This document shows, piece by piece, positions 8,021 to 17,698 of a DNA stretch of 64,000 nucleotides. Location of the stretch: positions 310,001 through 374,000 of the forward strand of contig JACKGY010000006.1 in assembly GCA_020639295.1 (NCBI GenBank), given 5' to 3'. How positions within the stretch are numbered: position 1 is the stretch's first letter; each line of letters begins with the position of its first letter. The notes beneath the pieces are model-generated. The model did no database searches. It was not told where the DNA came from and saw only the letters and a program-made list of their open reading frames with translations. The stretch is from Planctomycetota bacterium. Its GTDB lineage: Bacteria > Planctomycetota > GCA-002687715 > DRQF01. Both the position numbers and the translations under genes were made by a program.

Positions 8021-8956
8021 TCAAGTCCGGTCGGCTGGGCGATTTCCGTCGTCCGTGCCGGGGCGCTCGCGGGCCGGACGGCGCTCCCTTTCCTCGCGCC
8101 CCTTGCCCAGCACCATCAGGCGCTCGAGCTCCTCGCGCTGAGCCTGGTAGAAGGCCTCCAGGAAGGCGCGTGGCGACACCTTCCGGCCCTCGCTCGACCA
8201 GGCGATGCGCTTGCGGATCCGGCGGGCCACCTTGCCCATCATCGGCTTGACCTCGTGGTAGGGACGCCGGAGGAGGTCCTCGAGCACCTGGAGCTCCAGC
8301 TTGCCGTAGAGGGCGAGCTGCTCGGCCGTGAAGTGGATCTCCTCGTCGGTCCGCTTCTGGGCCAGATCCTTCGAGAGCTGCGGCCGCGGCGCCTCCACCA
8401 CCATGGTGCCGCCCGCATAGTCACCCAGGCGCAGACGCCTCCTGCTGAAGGCGGGGAAGACGAGCATGGCGAAGAGCCAGAGGAGCGCGAGCAGGAAGTA
8501 ACCGGGCGAAGGGCTGTCGGCGAAGATCTGCCCGCCCGTGCACAAGACCAGGAACGGGACCCAGAACTCCAGATCGCGGAGGAAGTTGCGGGCCAGGATG
8601 GCCTCCAGCGAGAGCGGCGCGCCGCGGCGATCGATCACCCGGACGCCGAGGACCCGCTTGCCGAGGGTGGCGCCCCAGCGGTACTCGCAGAAGGGGAAGT
8701 AGAAGTTGACGCTCAGGAACCAGAGGACCATGAACAGGGCGAACCCTAGCAGATCCAAGGTCATGGCGAGACCGATGAGGAGCAGCAGGTTGACGACCAC
8801 GATGAGCGCCAGGTCGATGGTGAAGGCTCCCATCCGCGAGCTCATGGTGGCGATCCGGAAGTGAAGACCGACGCCCTCGGGGGTCCGGAGCTCGGTCATG
8901 CGGCTCTCATCGCCGAAGACGCGCCGGCGGTCGAAGGACTTCCGTTCCGGGCTCAT
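8021..8956 (-). CDS. RDD-family membrane protein, 311 aa
   Basis: An integral membrane protein of the RDD family. The first helix carries the family Arg/Asp pattern (RMGAFTIDLALIV, about 41-60). Further helices are near 67-88 and 133-180, with the conserved EYRWGATLGKRVLGVRVID between them. A long cytoplasmic helical and basic tail (about 200-311) ends in an Arg-rich stretch. It is the last gene of the six-gene MoxR operon and overlaps the SpoIIM-family gene by 4 nt (ATGA). RDD proteins next to SpoIIM and MoxR/DUF58 genes are common in several phyla; the transported substrate, if any, is unknown. Confidence 0.85.
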   Translation of the reverse strand: MSPERKSFDRRRVFGDESRMTELRTPEGVGLHFRIATMSSRMGAFTIDLALIVVVNLLLLIGLAMTLDLLGFALFMVLWFLSVNFYFPFCEYRWGATLGKRVLGVRVIDRRGAPLSLEAILARNFLRDLEFWVPFLVLCTGGQIFADSPSPGYFLLALLWLFAMLVFPAFSRRRLRLGDYAGGTMVVEAPRPQLSKDLAQKRTDEEIHFTAEQLALYGKLELQVLEDLLRRPYHEVKPMMGKVARRIRKRIAWSSEGRKVSPRAFLEAFYQAQREELERLMVLGKGREERERRPARERPGTDDGNRPADRT

Positions 8957-9969
8957 CGCTCGCTCCGTCCCGCCAACAGGAAGTAGCCGAGCCAGAACAG
9001 GGCCGAGGTCCCGGCCACGAGATAGCGGACGAGATCGCTCTGGACCCGCTGGCGGAAGATGCCCTCGATCAGGCCGGCGATCACGAACAGGAGGACCGAA
9101 CCCATCGCCAGGGCACCGCCGCGGCGACCGGCCTCCCGCAGCGCGTCGCTACGACGCCGGCGGCCCGGGAAGAGGATGGCATGGGCCATGTGCAGGCCGG
9201 CCGCGCCGCAGAGGAGGATCGCGAAGATCTCGGTGACCCCATGGGGCAGGAGCCAGCCCATCAGCTCGAAGAGCAGGTCCTTCTCCTGGTGGAGGGCGAC
9301 GAAGGCGCCCAGGGTGCTGCCGTTGTTGAAGATCAGGAAGAACACGGGCAGTCCGGCCAGGCCACCGAGGGCGAAGGCGGCGAGGCCGATCGAGGCGTTG
9401 TGGCGGAAGAGATAGGCCGCGAACAACAGGAGCCCGGAGTCGTCATCCTCCGCGCCCTCCCCGTCCTCCTTCTCGTTGTAGAGGACCTTCCGTAGCTCCT
9501 CGCGAGTCGATTCCGGGCCACGGCCCTGGGCCAGACCGCGGTCCATGAAGTCGAAGTAGCGTTCGGGGTCGCGCCGGGTCTCCAGGTAGCCGACGCCGAC
9601 CCCGAGGGCGAAGATCAGGGTCGAGACCAGGAGGGCCCGCCAGATCTCGCGCAGGGCCCGGGGGAAACCGGCGAGGAGGAAGTGCCGAGCGGCCTGGAGG
9701 AAGTTGCGCCGGGGCCGGTACATGATCAGGTAGGCCCGGCCGCAGAGGGCCTCGAGATAGGACTCGAGGTCGCGATCGAGCGAGATCGACCGGGCCACGC
9801 TGAGGGCCGAGAGGCTGGCGCGATAGAGCGTCGGCAGGCGGGCCAGCTCGTGCGGCGTGAGGGCGCCGAGCCCGCCCCGCTCGGCCGCCTCCACCAGCTT
9901 CTCGAAGTCGCGCCAGCCCTTCTCGCGCTCGCGGCGGAACTGCAGGCTCTTGAGCTTGAACTCCGCCAT
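8953..9969 (-). CDS. SpoIIM/stage II sporulation protein M family membrane protein, 338 aa
   Basis: A cytoplasmic N-terminus of about 110 residues (FRREREKGWRDFEKLVEA, LSVARSISLDRDLESYLEAL) is followed by several membrane helices. It has the family's glycine-rich loop LIFNNGSTLGAFVALH and GWLLPHGVTEIFAILLCG. The SpoIIM name does not imply sporulation: this family is widespread beside MoxR/DUF58 genes and RDD proteins. The start ATG shares one base with the DUF58 stop (TGATG) and its stop overlaps the RDD start, so translation is coupled. Function is unknown; an envelope-stress or membrane-remodelling role is speculative. Confidence 0.88.
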   Translation of the reverse strand: MAEFKLKSLQFRREREKGWRDFEKLVEAAERGGLGALTPHELARLPTLYRASLSALSVARSISLDRDLESYLEALCGRAYLIMYRPRRNFLQAARHFLLAGFPRALREIWRALLVSTLIFALGVGVGYLETRRDPERYFDFMDRGLAQGRGPESTREELRKVLYNEKEDGEGAEDDDSGLLLFAAYLFRHNASIGLAAFALGGLAGLPVFFLIFNNGSTLGAFVALHQEKDLLFELMGWLLPHGVTEIFAILLCGAAGLHMAHAILFPGRRRRSDALREAGRRGGALAMGSVLLFVIAGLIEGIFRQRVQSDLVRYLVAGTSALFWLGYFLLAGRSER

Positions 9970-11278
9970 CAGAGCAGCTCCCGGTTCTTCATGTCCAGGT
10001 AGGTCTGCACCAGCTGGGCCGACAGCTCCTCCGGCAGGACGTCGAGACAATGGACGCCGACCCGCCGGAGCCGTTCCTGGACCAGGCGTCGTTCGCGCGC
10101 GAGTTCGTGGGTGACCACGGCGCGGCCGACGCCGTCGAGGTCGCGCGGACTGGCGTTGGTGGTCTCGTCGAGGAAGCGGTCGCGCAGGGTGACGAAGAGG
10201 ACGAGGTGCCGGCGCGCCAGCCGGGTCAGATTCTCCACCATGATCTCGGCGGTGATGCTGTCGGCGAACTCGGTGAAGACCACCACCAGCGCCCGCCGGC
10301 GCAACCGGAGCGAGAGCTCGGTGATGCCGAGGGTGTAGTTGGTCTCCCGACTGCCGTAGGCGAGGTCGCTGGTCGCCTGCCGGATGCGCGGCAGGGCGCG
10401 GACGCCGCCCTCCGCCTCGAGGTACTTGCGGGTCCGCTCGTCGAAGGCGTGCAGGGCGACCCGATCGCCGGTCTTGAGGCAGCTCCAGGACAGGAGCAGC
10501 GAGGCGTTCACCGCGTGATCGAGCCGGCTCAGGCCGGCGAGCGGCTCCGCCATCAACCGGCCGGTGTCGATCGACATGACGACGAGATGATTGCGCTCGG
10601 CGCGATACTGGCGCGCCATCAGGCGGCGATGCCGGGCCGAGGCCTTCCAGTCGATCGCGCGGGTGTCCATGCCGGGGACGAAGTCGCGCAGACGGTCGAA
10701 CTCGGAGCCGTCGCCGAGGATACGGTCGGACTTCAGGCCGGCGAGGAATTCGGGACGGGTGGCGAAGGTGAGGGCCATCTCGCGCACGGCGCGCAGGTTG
10801 GGAACGACCCCGACCCTGAGTCCCGGGTCGTGGAGCAGACGACGCTCGGCCAGGCGCAGGGGGCCGCACCAGCGCCAGTGGAGGAAGGAGATCCGCGCGC
10901 TGCCTCGTCGCCGCGGCCGGAGCAGGACCTCGACCTCGAGCCCGTCGGCGCCGGGATTGCCGAGTTCGCGGCCGGGCGGCGATTCGAACTCCTCGCTGGT
11001 CTCGACCACCAGCTCGAGATCGCGGACGAGGCCGCGGCCGGCCTGGAACCGGATGCGGAGCGGCTCCTCGTCGCCCACGTAGAGCTCGGGCCGGAGTTCG
11101 GCGGTCACGGTCAGGCCGCCCGGCCGCGCGGCGGCCAGGATGTCGACGGCGAAGAGCAGCGCCAGGGCGGCGAGGGTCGCCATCCAGACCTTCAGCGCGA
11201 CCCCACCGTAGAGGAGCGGGCCGAAGGCGGTCAGGGCCGAGGCCAGGACCAGGAAGACGAAGACTCGCGTCGGCCGGA

Positions 11279-11282
<4 letters not shown>
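9969..11282 (-). CDS. DUF58 domain protein, 437 aa
   Basis: Two N-terminal membrane helices (about 6-22 and 28-48) precede a beta-rich domain and the DUF58 signature GSEFDRLRDFVPG, IDWKASARH and LMARQYRAERN. A vWA-like C-terminal half follows (VVMSIDTGRLM, GDRVALHAF, VVVFTEFADS). DUF58 proteins are obligate partners of MoxR AAA ATPases in many bacteria. It overlaps moxR by 4 nt (ATGA) and the SpoIIM gene by 1 nt. The MIDAS-like DxS motif is degenerate (DTGRLM). It probably acts in the membrane with the MoxR ATPase; substrate unknown. Confidence 0.9.
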
Positions 11283-12235
<953 letters not shown>

Positions 12236-13438
12236 GAATCATCTCCTCCTTCCAGCGGTGTATCTCGAGCGCCGTGTCGACCGCGCTCTTCTTGCCTCGA
12301 CGCGCGGCCTCACGCCACTTCTTGGGGTCGAAGTCGAGCTGGCGGGCACGTGACCGCGCGGCCAGGCGCTCTTCGATCTGTTTCAGCGGTCCGCTCTCGA
12401 CGTGGACGCGGCCCGCGACCTCGCGCAGGCTCTCGTCGAGGTAACGCAGGACCAGGTAATCGTCATGGCGGCCCAGGCGGATGATGCTGGCGACGTGATC
12501 GACCAGGAAGGCCTTGCCGGGGGGCACCGCCGGCGGCTGCGGCAACCGTGGTCCGAAGGCCCGGGCGGCGGCCCAGACCAGGACCGCCATGACGAGGATG
12601 CCGTGGAGCAGGACCAGGACCAGCGGGTACTGCATCATGCGCCGCCAGAAGCCGTTCTCGTAGTCGTGGCCGTGGACGACCTCGTCGAAGTAGATCGTCG
12701 TGCGTCCGAGCGCCATGCGCCGGAAGACCCAGGTCGCCAGGAGCACATGGGCGTCGACCGAGCCGAGCCCGTGATTGGCGATCAGGTCGGGGTCCGAGAT
12801 GACCAGGATGTCGCTGCCCCAGTGGGAGTAGACGCCCACCAGGATGCCGTCGCGGCATTCCACCAGGGGAAAGAGGTTCGGCCCGGAGACCAGCTGGAGG
12901 TCCCTTATCCGGGGCACCGCCCCGATGACCGGCAGCGCGGTCCAGTAGTCCTCGCCGGGGTCGACCGTCTCCGGACGCCGGAGTTCCAGGTCGGCGGCGA
13001 AGGCATGCATGATCTGCCCGACCTCGGATTCGGGGATGATCTCCGTCTGCAGCAGCTCGCCATTCTGGTAGAGGACGGGCCGGCGCTTCGGCAGGACGAG
13101 GACGGCCGCGCAGTCGCCGATCGAGAGGTCGGCCAGGATCTCCTCCGCGCTCTCCTCGGTGAGCCATTGCGGCTCCGCGATGACCACCACCTCGCCGCGC
13201 GCCCGGTTCCGGCGCGGCGTCTGACGCAGGCGTTCCACCTTCCAGCCCGACTCCTCGAGCGCGTCGTAGAGGAGCGCGTGGCCGAGGGCGCCCTTGGAGA
13301 AGCTGTCGCTCTCGACCCGCTCGCTCGGGGCCGGCTCGGTGATCTGGGGCAGGATCAGGAAGAGCACGAAGGGCAGCGCGATCAGCAGGACGCCGAGCCA
13401 GACGTAGGAGCGGCCGCGGAGACGAGCGAGCAGGGCCC

Positions 13439-14149
13439 TCATGCTCGCGCTCCCCGAAGCCGGTCGACCAGACGATCGAAGGCCGCCCGGGCCGCGGCGT
13501 AGTCCTGCGGCTCGGACGGGCGCTCGGCGAAGTGGCCGAGCTCGGCTCGATGGACCAGGTCGTGCAGATCGGCGCGCGGTTCGTCCTCGAGCGGAATCCG
13601 CCCGGCGATCTCGCGGCTGGTCCAGGCCCGGCGGATCTCCACCCGGGCCAGGCGGACGAGCTCACCGATGGTGCGCAGGAGCAGGAGGTGGATGGCCTCG
13701 CTGTAGCGACCGGCGGCGGCCAGGGATTCGACCTCCGCCATGTCGACCCTGAGATCCACGCTCTTGAGGGTCGCCGACGCGCTCGCCGCCTCGGCCTGCC
13801 GCCGCCGTCGGCGTCGGCGATCGGCGAGATTGGTGACGACGAGCCCGATGATGACCAGGACGGCGACGGCGAGCAGAAGCTTGCCGAGGAACTCGAGGAT
13901 CGGGCCGAGATCGACGCTCCCCCGTCGTTGGACACCCTTCCCCGGCGAGAAGGGCTTGTCGGGGAGCTGGGTGACGTAGTCGCCGCTCTTCACCAGCCGG
14001 TCGCGGGCCTCGGTCAGGTCCTGGCGGTCGTCGCCCCGGGCGCTCTCTTCCTCCTGCTGCCCCGCCGGCGGACCGGCGGCGGCGAGTGGCCGCAGGCAGG
14101 GACCACCGAGCAGGAGCAGGACGACGATCAGGCTGGCCCGAACTCGCAT
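13439..14149 (-). CDS. DUF4129 domain protein, 236 aa
   Basis: Starts with a Sec-type signal or anchor (SLIVVLLLLGGPCLRPLAAA). A second helix follows (LGKLLLAVAVLVIIGLVV, about 95-115), then a basic stretch and the DUF4129 domain at the C-terminus: GRYSEAIHLLLLRTIGELVR and RRAWTSREIAGRIP. ATG at 14149 is chosen because it begins the signal-like segment; the frame extends upstream only as an antisense shadow of the cytochrome gene. It is the first gene of the six-gene operon, 80 nt downstream of the FHA-cytochrome stop. Family function is unknown. Confidence 0.82.
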   Translation of the reverse strand: MRVRASLIVVLLLLGGPCLRPLAAAGPPAGQQEEESARGDDRQDLTEARDRLVKSGDYVTQLPDKPFSPGKGVQRRGSVDLGPILEFLGKLLLAVAVLVIIGLVVTNLADRRRRRRRQAEAASASATLKSVDLRVDMAEVESLAAAGRYSEAIHLLLLRTIGELVRLARVEIRRAWTSREIAGRIPLEDEPRADLHDLVHRAELGHFAERPSEPQDYAAARAAFDRLVDRLRGARA

Positions 14150-14229
14150 CAGCAGGACTCTACCCGCTCCAACCGGCAGTGGCGAGTCCCCGACCCTTCG
14201 ACCCGCCGTCCGCGCCCACGGCGATCCCC

Positions 14230-16188
14230 TCAGCGCCAGTGGAAGCGGGCCTTCTCCTCGACGTGGCACTGCCGGCAGACCGGCGCGGTCTCGCCCGGGC
14301 TGCTGATCACGCCGATGGTCTCGGCCTCCCAGACCTCGGCGCCGTGGCAATCCACGCAGCGACCGGCCTCGGTCCAGGGACGATGGCCCGGGCTCAGGTG
14401 ATCGTAGTTCGCGTCCGGCGTCCGCGTCACCATCCGCAGCTCGCCCTTCAGGGACGGGTCGCCCTTCTTGTGGCAGGCGTCGCAGTCGCCGCCGGCGATC
14501 GAGTCGTGCTCCTTGTGGCACTTCACGCAGGAGCGCACGTCGAGGGGCGTCTCCGGCATCATCGCCACGTCGCCGCGGGGGAAGACGTGACAGGCGTAGC
14601 AGCCACCCTCCACCTTCAGGTGGCGATCGTGGGGGAAGTCGGGTCGGTCCGGCGCCGGGCGCGTGCGCACGTCCTCGCGCGGAGCCGCGCTGGTGTGGCA
14701 GCTCTGGCAGCTCTGGGTGGCGTACTCCTGGGCACGCTCGGTGGCCAGACTGGCCGATCGCGCCGTGGCCTGGTGGCAATGGACGCACTCGCCCTTACCG
14801 GGCCGGTCCGCGTTGCCCGAGAACCGGAGCTGGCTTGCCGGTTCCTCGGCCCAGGGGTCGAGCACGTGGACGCCATGACCGAAGCGCGCCGTCGCCAGCT
14901 CGCGCCCGCCCTTCATCTCGGTGCCGTTCCGGTGGCAGGAGGCGCAGCTGCGGCCGTCGGCGGTCTGATGCGCCTTCTCCACCTGCGCGTCGTGCGACCG
15001 GGTGACCGTGGTGTAGCGCCGTTCGGCGTCGAAGTCGGCGATCGTCCGCAGCGCTTCCTTCTTGGCCTCGACGTGGCACTGCAGGCACTTCTGCCCCTCG
15101 GTCTCACCGGCGGCGGCCGTGGTGCCGTGCCAGGTCGGCTCGAGCGCGCGCTTCTCCGGTGCCGTCTTGCCGTGGCACTGGAGGCACTTCTGATAGTCGA
15201 CCCGGCGGAAGTCGCGCGGCCGATCACCCTGCAGGAGGGCGACCGCTCCGGTCGGAGCCGGCTCGTGGCAGTCGTCGCAGGACAGCTCGCGGCCGGCCTC
15301 GTCGAGCTTCTTGCCGTGGTGGATCTTGTGGGAGAAGGTGTCGTAGCCGATGCCGACCTGCACGGCGGCCAGCGCGAAGGGACGATTCTTCTCGATCTTC
15401 CGGTCGGCCTCGTGGCAGTCGCCGCAGCTGTCCTCGGCGTGGCGGGCGATCCAGACCTGGTCGGCGTCGCCGCGGTGATCGACGTGGCAGTGGTTGCAGC
15501 CGCGCTCCCAGTCCGCGGCCGAGTCGTAGAAGGGATGCTGGGCCTCCTTCTGGAGGTCGCCGGCATGGCAGTCCATGCACTTCACGTCGAGATTGCGGTC
15601 GAAGGGCGCGTGACAGGCGTTGCAGCCCTCGCGGTCGGCGCCGTGCTGCGCGTTCAGCTCGGCCAGGCGGGTGGCGAATTCGGGCCGCGAGTAGTGCCAG
15701 GACGGCCCCGGCTCGACCAGCTTCTCGCTGGTGGGGCCGCAGTAGCTGAGCGGCAGGAGCGCCAGCATCGCGAAGACGACCAGCCAGTTGCCGGCGCTCA
15801 CCGGACGGAAGCGGCCGAAGCTCACCTCGCGCCGGGACAGATCGAGCGCGTCCGCCTTGTCGTCGTAGTAGAACCGGCTGCGGTCGACGGCGAGTTCGAG
15901 GGTATCGCCGGCCAGCTTCACCTTGATCCGCGACACGGCGATGACGATCTCGTCGCCATCGGCCAGGGTCCGCGGCGCCTCGACCGCGAGGCCGTTGACG
16001 TAGGTACCGAGGGAGGTCTCGCGATCGATGATCACGAACTCCTGGCCGCGCAGCACGATGTCGCAGTGCAGGTCGGCGGCCAGCGGATCGTCGAGCGTGA
16101 AGGAGCAGGTGGAGCGGGTGCCGATCGAGACGCGATCACCCTCGCGCACCACCTCTTCCTTGCCAACCTTGTAGACGAACTTCGCCAT
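14230..16188 (-). CDS. FHA domain - membrane helix - 15-heme cytochrome c fusion, 652 aa
   Basis: Residues 1-115 form an FHA domain (VSIGTRSTCSFTLDD, DLHCDIVL, DRETSLGTYVNG). These domains bind phosphothreonine peptides in the cytoplasm. A single membrane helix at 134-150 (NWLVVFAMLALLPLSY) follows, then an extracytoplasmic region with 15 CXXCH heme-binding motifs. In order they are CNACH, CMDCH, CNHCH, CGDCH, CDDCH, CLQCH, CLQCH, CASCH, CVHCH, CQSCH, CYACH, CVKCH, CDACH, CVDCH and CRQCH. There is no N-terminal signal, so the internal helix must export the heme part (N-in, C-out). It is the last gene of the five-gene redox operon, 13 nt after the iron-sulfur gene. I know of no characterised protein with this domain order. 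Phospho-dependent control of electron flow is inference. Confidence 0.93.
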   Translation of the reverse strand: MAKFVYKVGKEEVVREGDRVSIGTRSTCSFTLDDPLAADLHCDIVLRGQEFVIIDRETSLGTYVNGLAVEAPRTLADGDEIVIAVSRIKVKLAGDTLELAVDRSRFYYDDKADALDLSRREVSFGRFRPVSAGNWLVVFAMLALLPLSYCGPTSEKLVEPGPSWHYSRPEFATRLAELNAQHGADREGCNACHAPFDRNLDVKCMDCHAGDLQKEAQHPFYDSAADWERGCNHCHVDHRGDADQVWIARHAEDSCGDCHEADRKIEKNRPFALAAVQVGIGYDTFSHKIHHGKKLDEAGRELSCDDCHEPAPTGAVALLQGDRPRDFRRVDYQKCLQCHGKTAPEKRALEPTWHGTTAAAGETEGQKCLQCHVEAKKEALRTIADFDAERRYTTVTRSHDAQVEKAHQTADGRSCASCHRNGTEMKGGRELATARFGHGVHVLDPWAEEPASQLRFSGNADRPGKGECVHCHQATARSASLATERAQEYATQSCQSCHTSAAPREDVRTRPAPDRPDFPHDRHLKVEGGCYACHVFPRGDVAMMPETPLDVRSCVKCHKEHDSIAGGDCDACHKKGDPSLKGELRMVTRTPDANYDHLSPGHRPWTEAGRCVDCHGAEVWEAETIGVISSPGETAPVCRQCHVEEKARFHWR

Positions 16189-16201
16189 CGTCCGGTTCCT
16201 C

Positions 16202-17695
16202 TCAGGACACCTTGATGGTGCCGATCCCCTTCAGGGCCTCGGGATTCTGGCGCGAGATCGCGCTGCAGGGACAGTTGTAGACGCAGGCCTCGAAGGGCAG
16301 GCCGGCGCAGAGGTCGCACTTGATCGCCTTCGGCATCTTCTTGCCACCGTCGTCGGCCGGCGGTGGCGGCGCCTTCTTCTTGTAGATCTTGTTGAGCAGC
16401 GGAATGCTGTCCCAGATCGACCCTTCCTGGGCCCGGCGCTCCTCGGGAGTCAGGATGTGCGCCATCCTGATCACGCCGTAGGGACAGCCCGACTCGCACT
16501 TCGAGCAGCCGCTGCAGTTGTCGACGATGATGTGGATCTGCCCGTCCTTGTCGCGCCGGATCGCGCCGAACTTGCAGGAGAGCATGCACTCGGGGATCTT
16601 GCAGTTGTAGCAGGCCGACGAGAGCATCAGGTCGCCGTCGCGGATGCCGCGCTTCGAGAGTCGCGGCACCTTGTCCTCGTGCACGGCGACGCAGCTCTCC
16701 ACGCAGGCGTTGCAGCGGGTGCAGCGTTTCAGGTCGATGACCAGGGCCTCGGTGCCCTTCACGGTCTCGTTGGCGACCAGGAGCTCGAAGTTGTCGTCGT
16801 CGGAGAGCGCCGTCTTGACCCCCTCCTCCTCGGCCAGGAGGAGGTTCACCTGCCGGTGCAGACGGGTCTTCGACTGGTCGTCGGCGAAGACCTTGCGGAA
16901 GAGGTCGCAAGGCACCTTGACCAGGTCGACGTGACTCATCGCCGTGCCGGTGTAACGCCACTTGCGGTCGTCCGCCGAGTCGAGGACCGCCTGCTCGCCG
17001 AAGGAGCTGTTGTCGCAGAGGTAGTCGTGGACGCTCTCGATGCCGACGGCGTTGATGCGGCTGCGCTTGACGATGCCGCAACGCACCAGGTAGACGGCGT
17101 CGGCCTCCGCCCCTTCCGTCGTGATGACCTGATCCTTCTCGAAGGAGACCAGCTCGGCGCCGCGGGCGACCAGGTCGAGCTTCTCCTTCGAGGTCGTCTT
17201 GAAGATGGGCGCGGTCATCAGGTGGAAGGCCAGCGCGCGCTCGCGATAGCGCCCGTCGATGATCTCGGCGAAACTCGAGGCCTTGTCCTCGAAGAGCTGC
17301 TGGAAGAGGGTCACGTCCAGGCGCATCAGGGTCGTGGGCGCGTCGGCCTTGACCGTGGCGGAACGGGCCTGATGCGAGATCGCCGACATCTCGCCGAAGA
17401 AGTCGCCGTTGCCGTAGGTGGCCACGAGCTGGCTGCGGCCGTCGCTCTCGGTGCGGTAGGCGCTCGCGATGCCTTCGATGACGATGTAGAACTCGGTGTC
17501 GAACTCGCCCTGACGGACGATGACCTCACCGGGATTGGCGACCTGGAAGCGGACGTGCTTCTCCTGCAGGCCCGGCGACTCGTCCTTCTTCTCCTTGCCG
17601 GGCTCGACGTACATCTTCTTCATCGCGCCGGCCTTCACCTTGGCGAAGAGCGGCAGCGACTGGATCAGTCCGAGAACGTCGAATTCTTCGCTCAT
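16202..17695 (-). CDS. Double cyclic-nucleotide-binding domain fused to four [4Fe-4S] ferredoxin sites, 497 aa
   Basis: No signal peptide or Tat motif, so it is probably cytoplasmic. CNB domain 1 spans about 45-155 with a canonical phosphate-binding cassette (FGE at 100-102, RSAT at 111-114). CNB domain 2 spans about 165-290; it keeps FGE at 232-234 but lacks the RxAT part and is likely degenerate. Residues 320-497 form a DmsB/HybA-like electron-transfer subunit with four cysteine quartets: 325/328/331/335, 362/365/370/374, 394/397/400/404 and 460/463/471/475. It lies 3 nt after the membrane-protein gene. It could pass electrons between the cytoplasm and the membrane subunit under cNMP control; that coupling is inferred. 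Confidence 0.93.
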   Translation of the reverse strand: MSEEFDVLGLIQSLPLFAKVKAGAMKKMYVEPGKEKKDESPGLQEKHVRFQVANPGEVIVRQGEFDTEFYIVIEGIASAYRTESDGRSQLVATYGNGDFFGEMSAISHQARSATVKADAPTTLMRLDVTLFQQLFEDKASSFAEIIDGRYRERALAFHLMTAPIFKTTSKEKLDLVARGAELVSFEKDQVITTEGAEADAVYLVRCGIVKRSRINAVGIESVHDYLCDNSSFGEQAVLDSADDRKWRYTGTAMSHVDLVKVPCDLFRKVFADDQSKTRLHRQVNLLLAEEEGVKTALSDDDNFELLVANETVKGTEALVIDLKRCTRCNACVESCVAVHEDKVPRLSKRGIRDGDLMLSSACYNCKIPECMLSCKFGAIRRDKDGQIHIIVDNCSGCSKCESGCPYGVIRMAHILTPEERRAQEGSIWDSIPLLNKIYKKKAPPPPADDGGKKMPKAIKCDLCAGLPFEACVYNCPCSAISRQNPEALKGIGTIKVS

Positions 17696-17698
17696 GGC

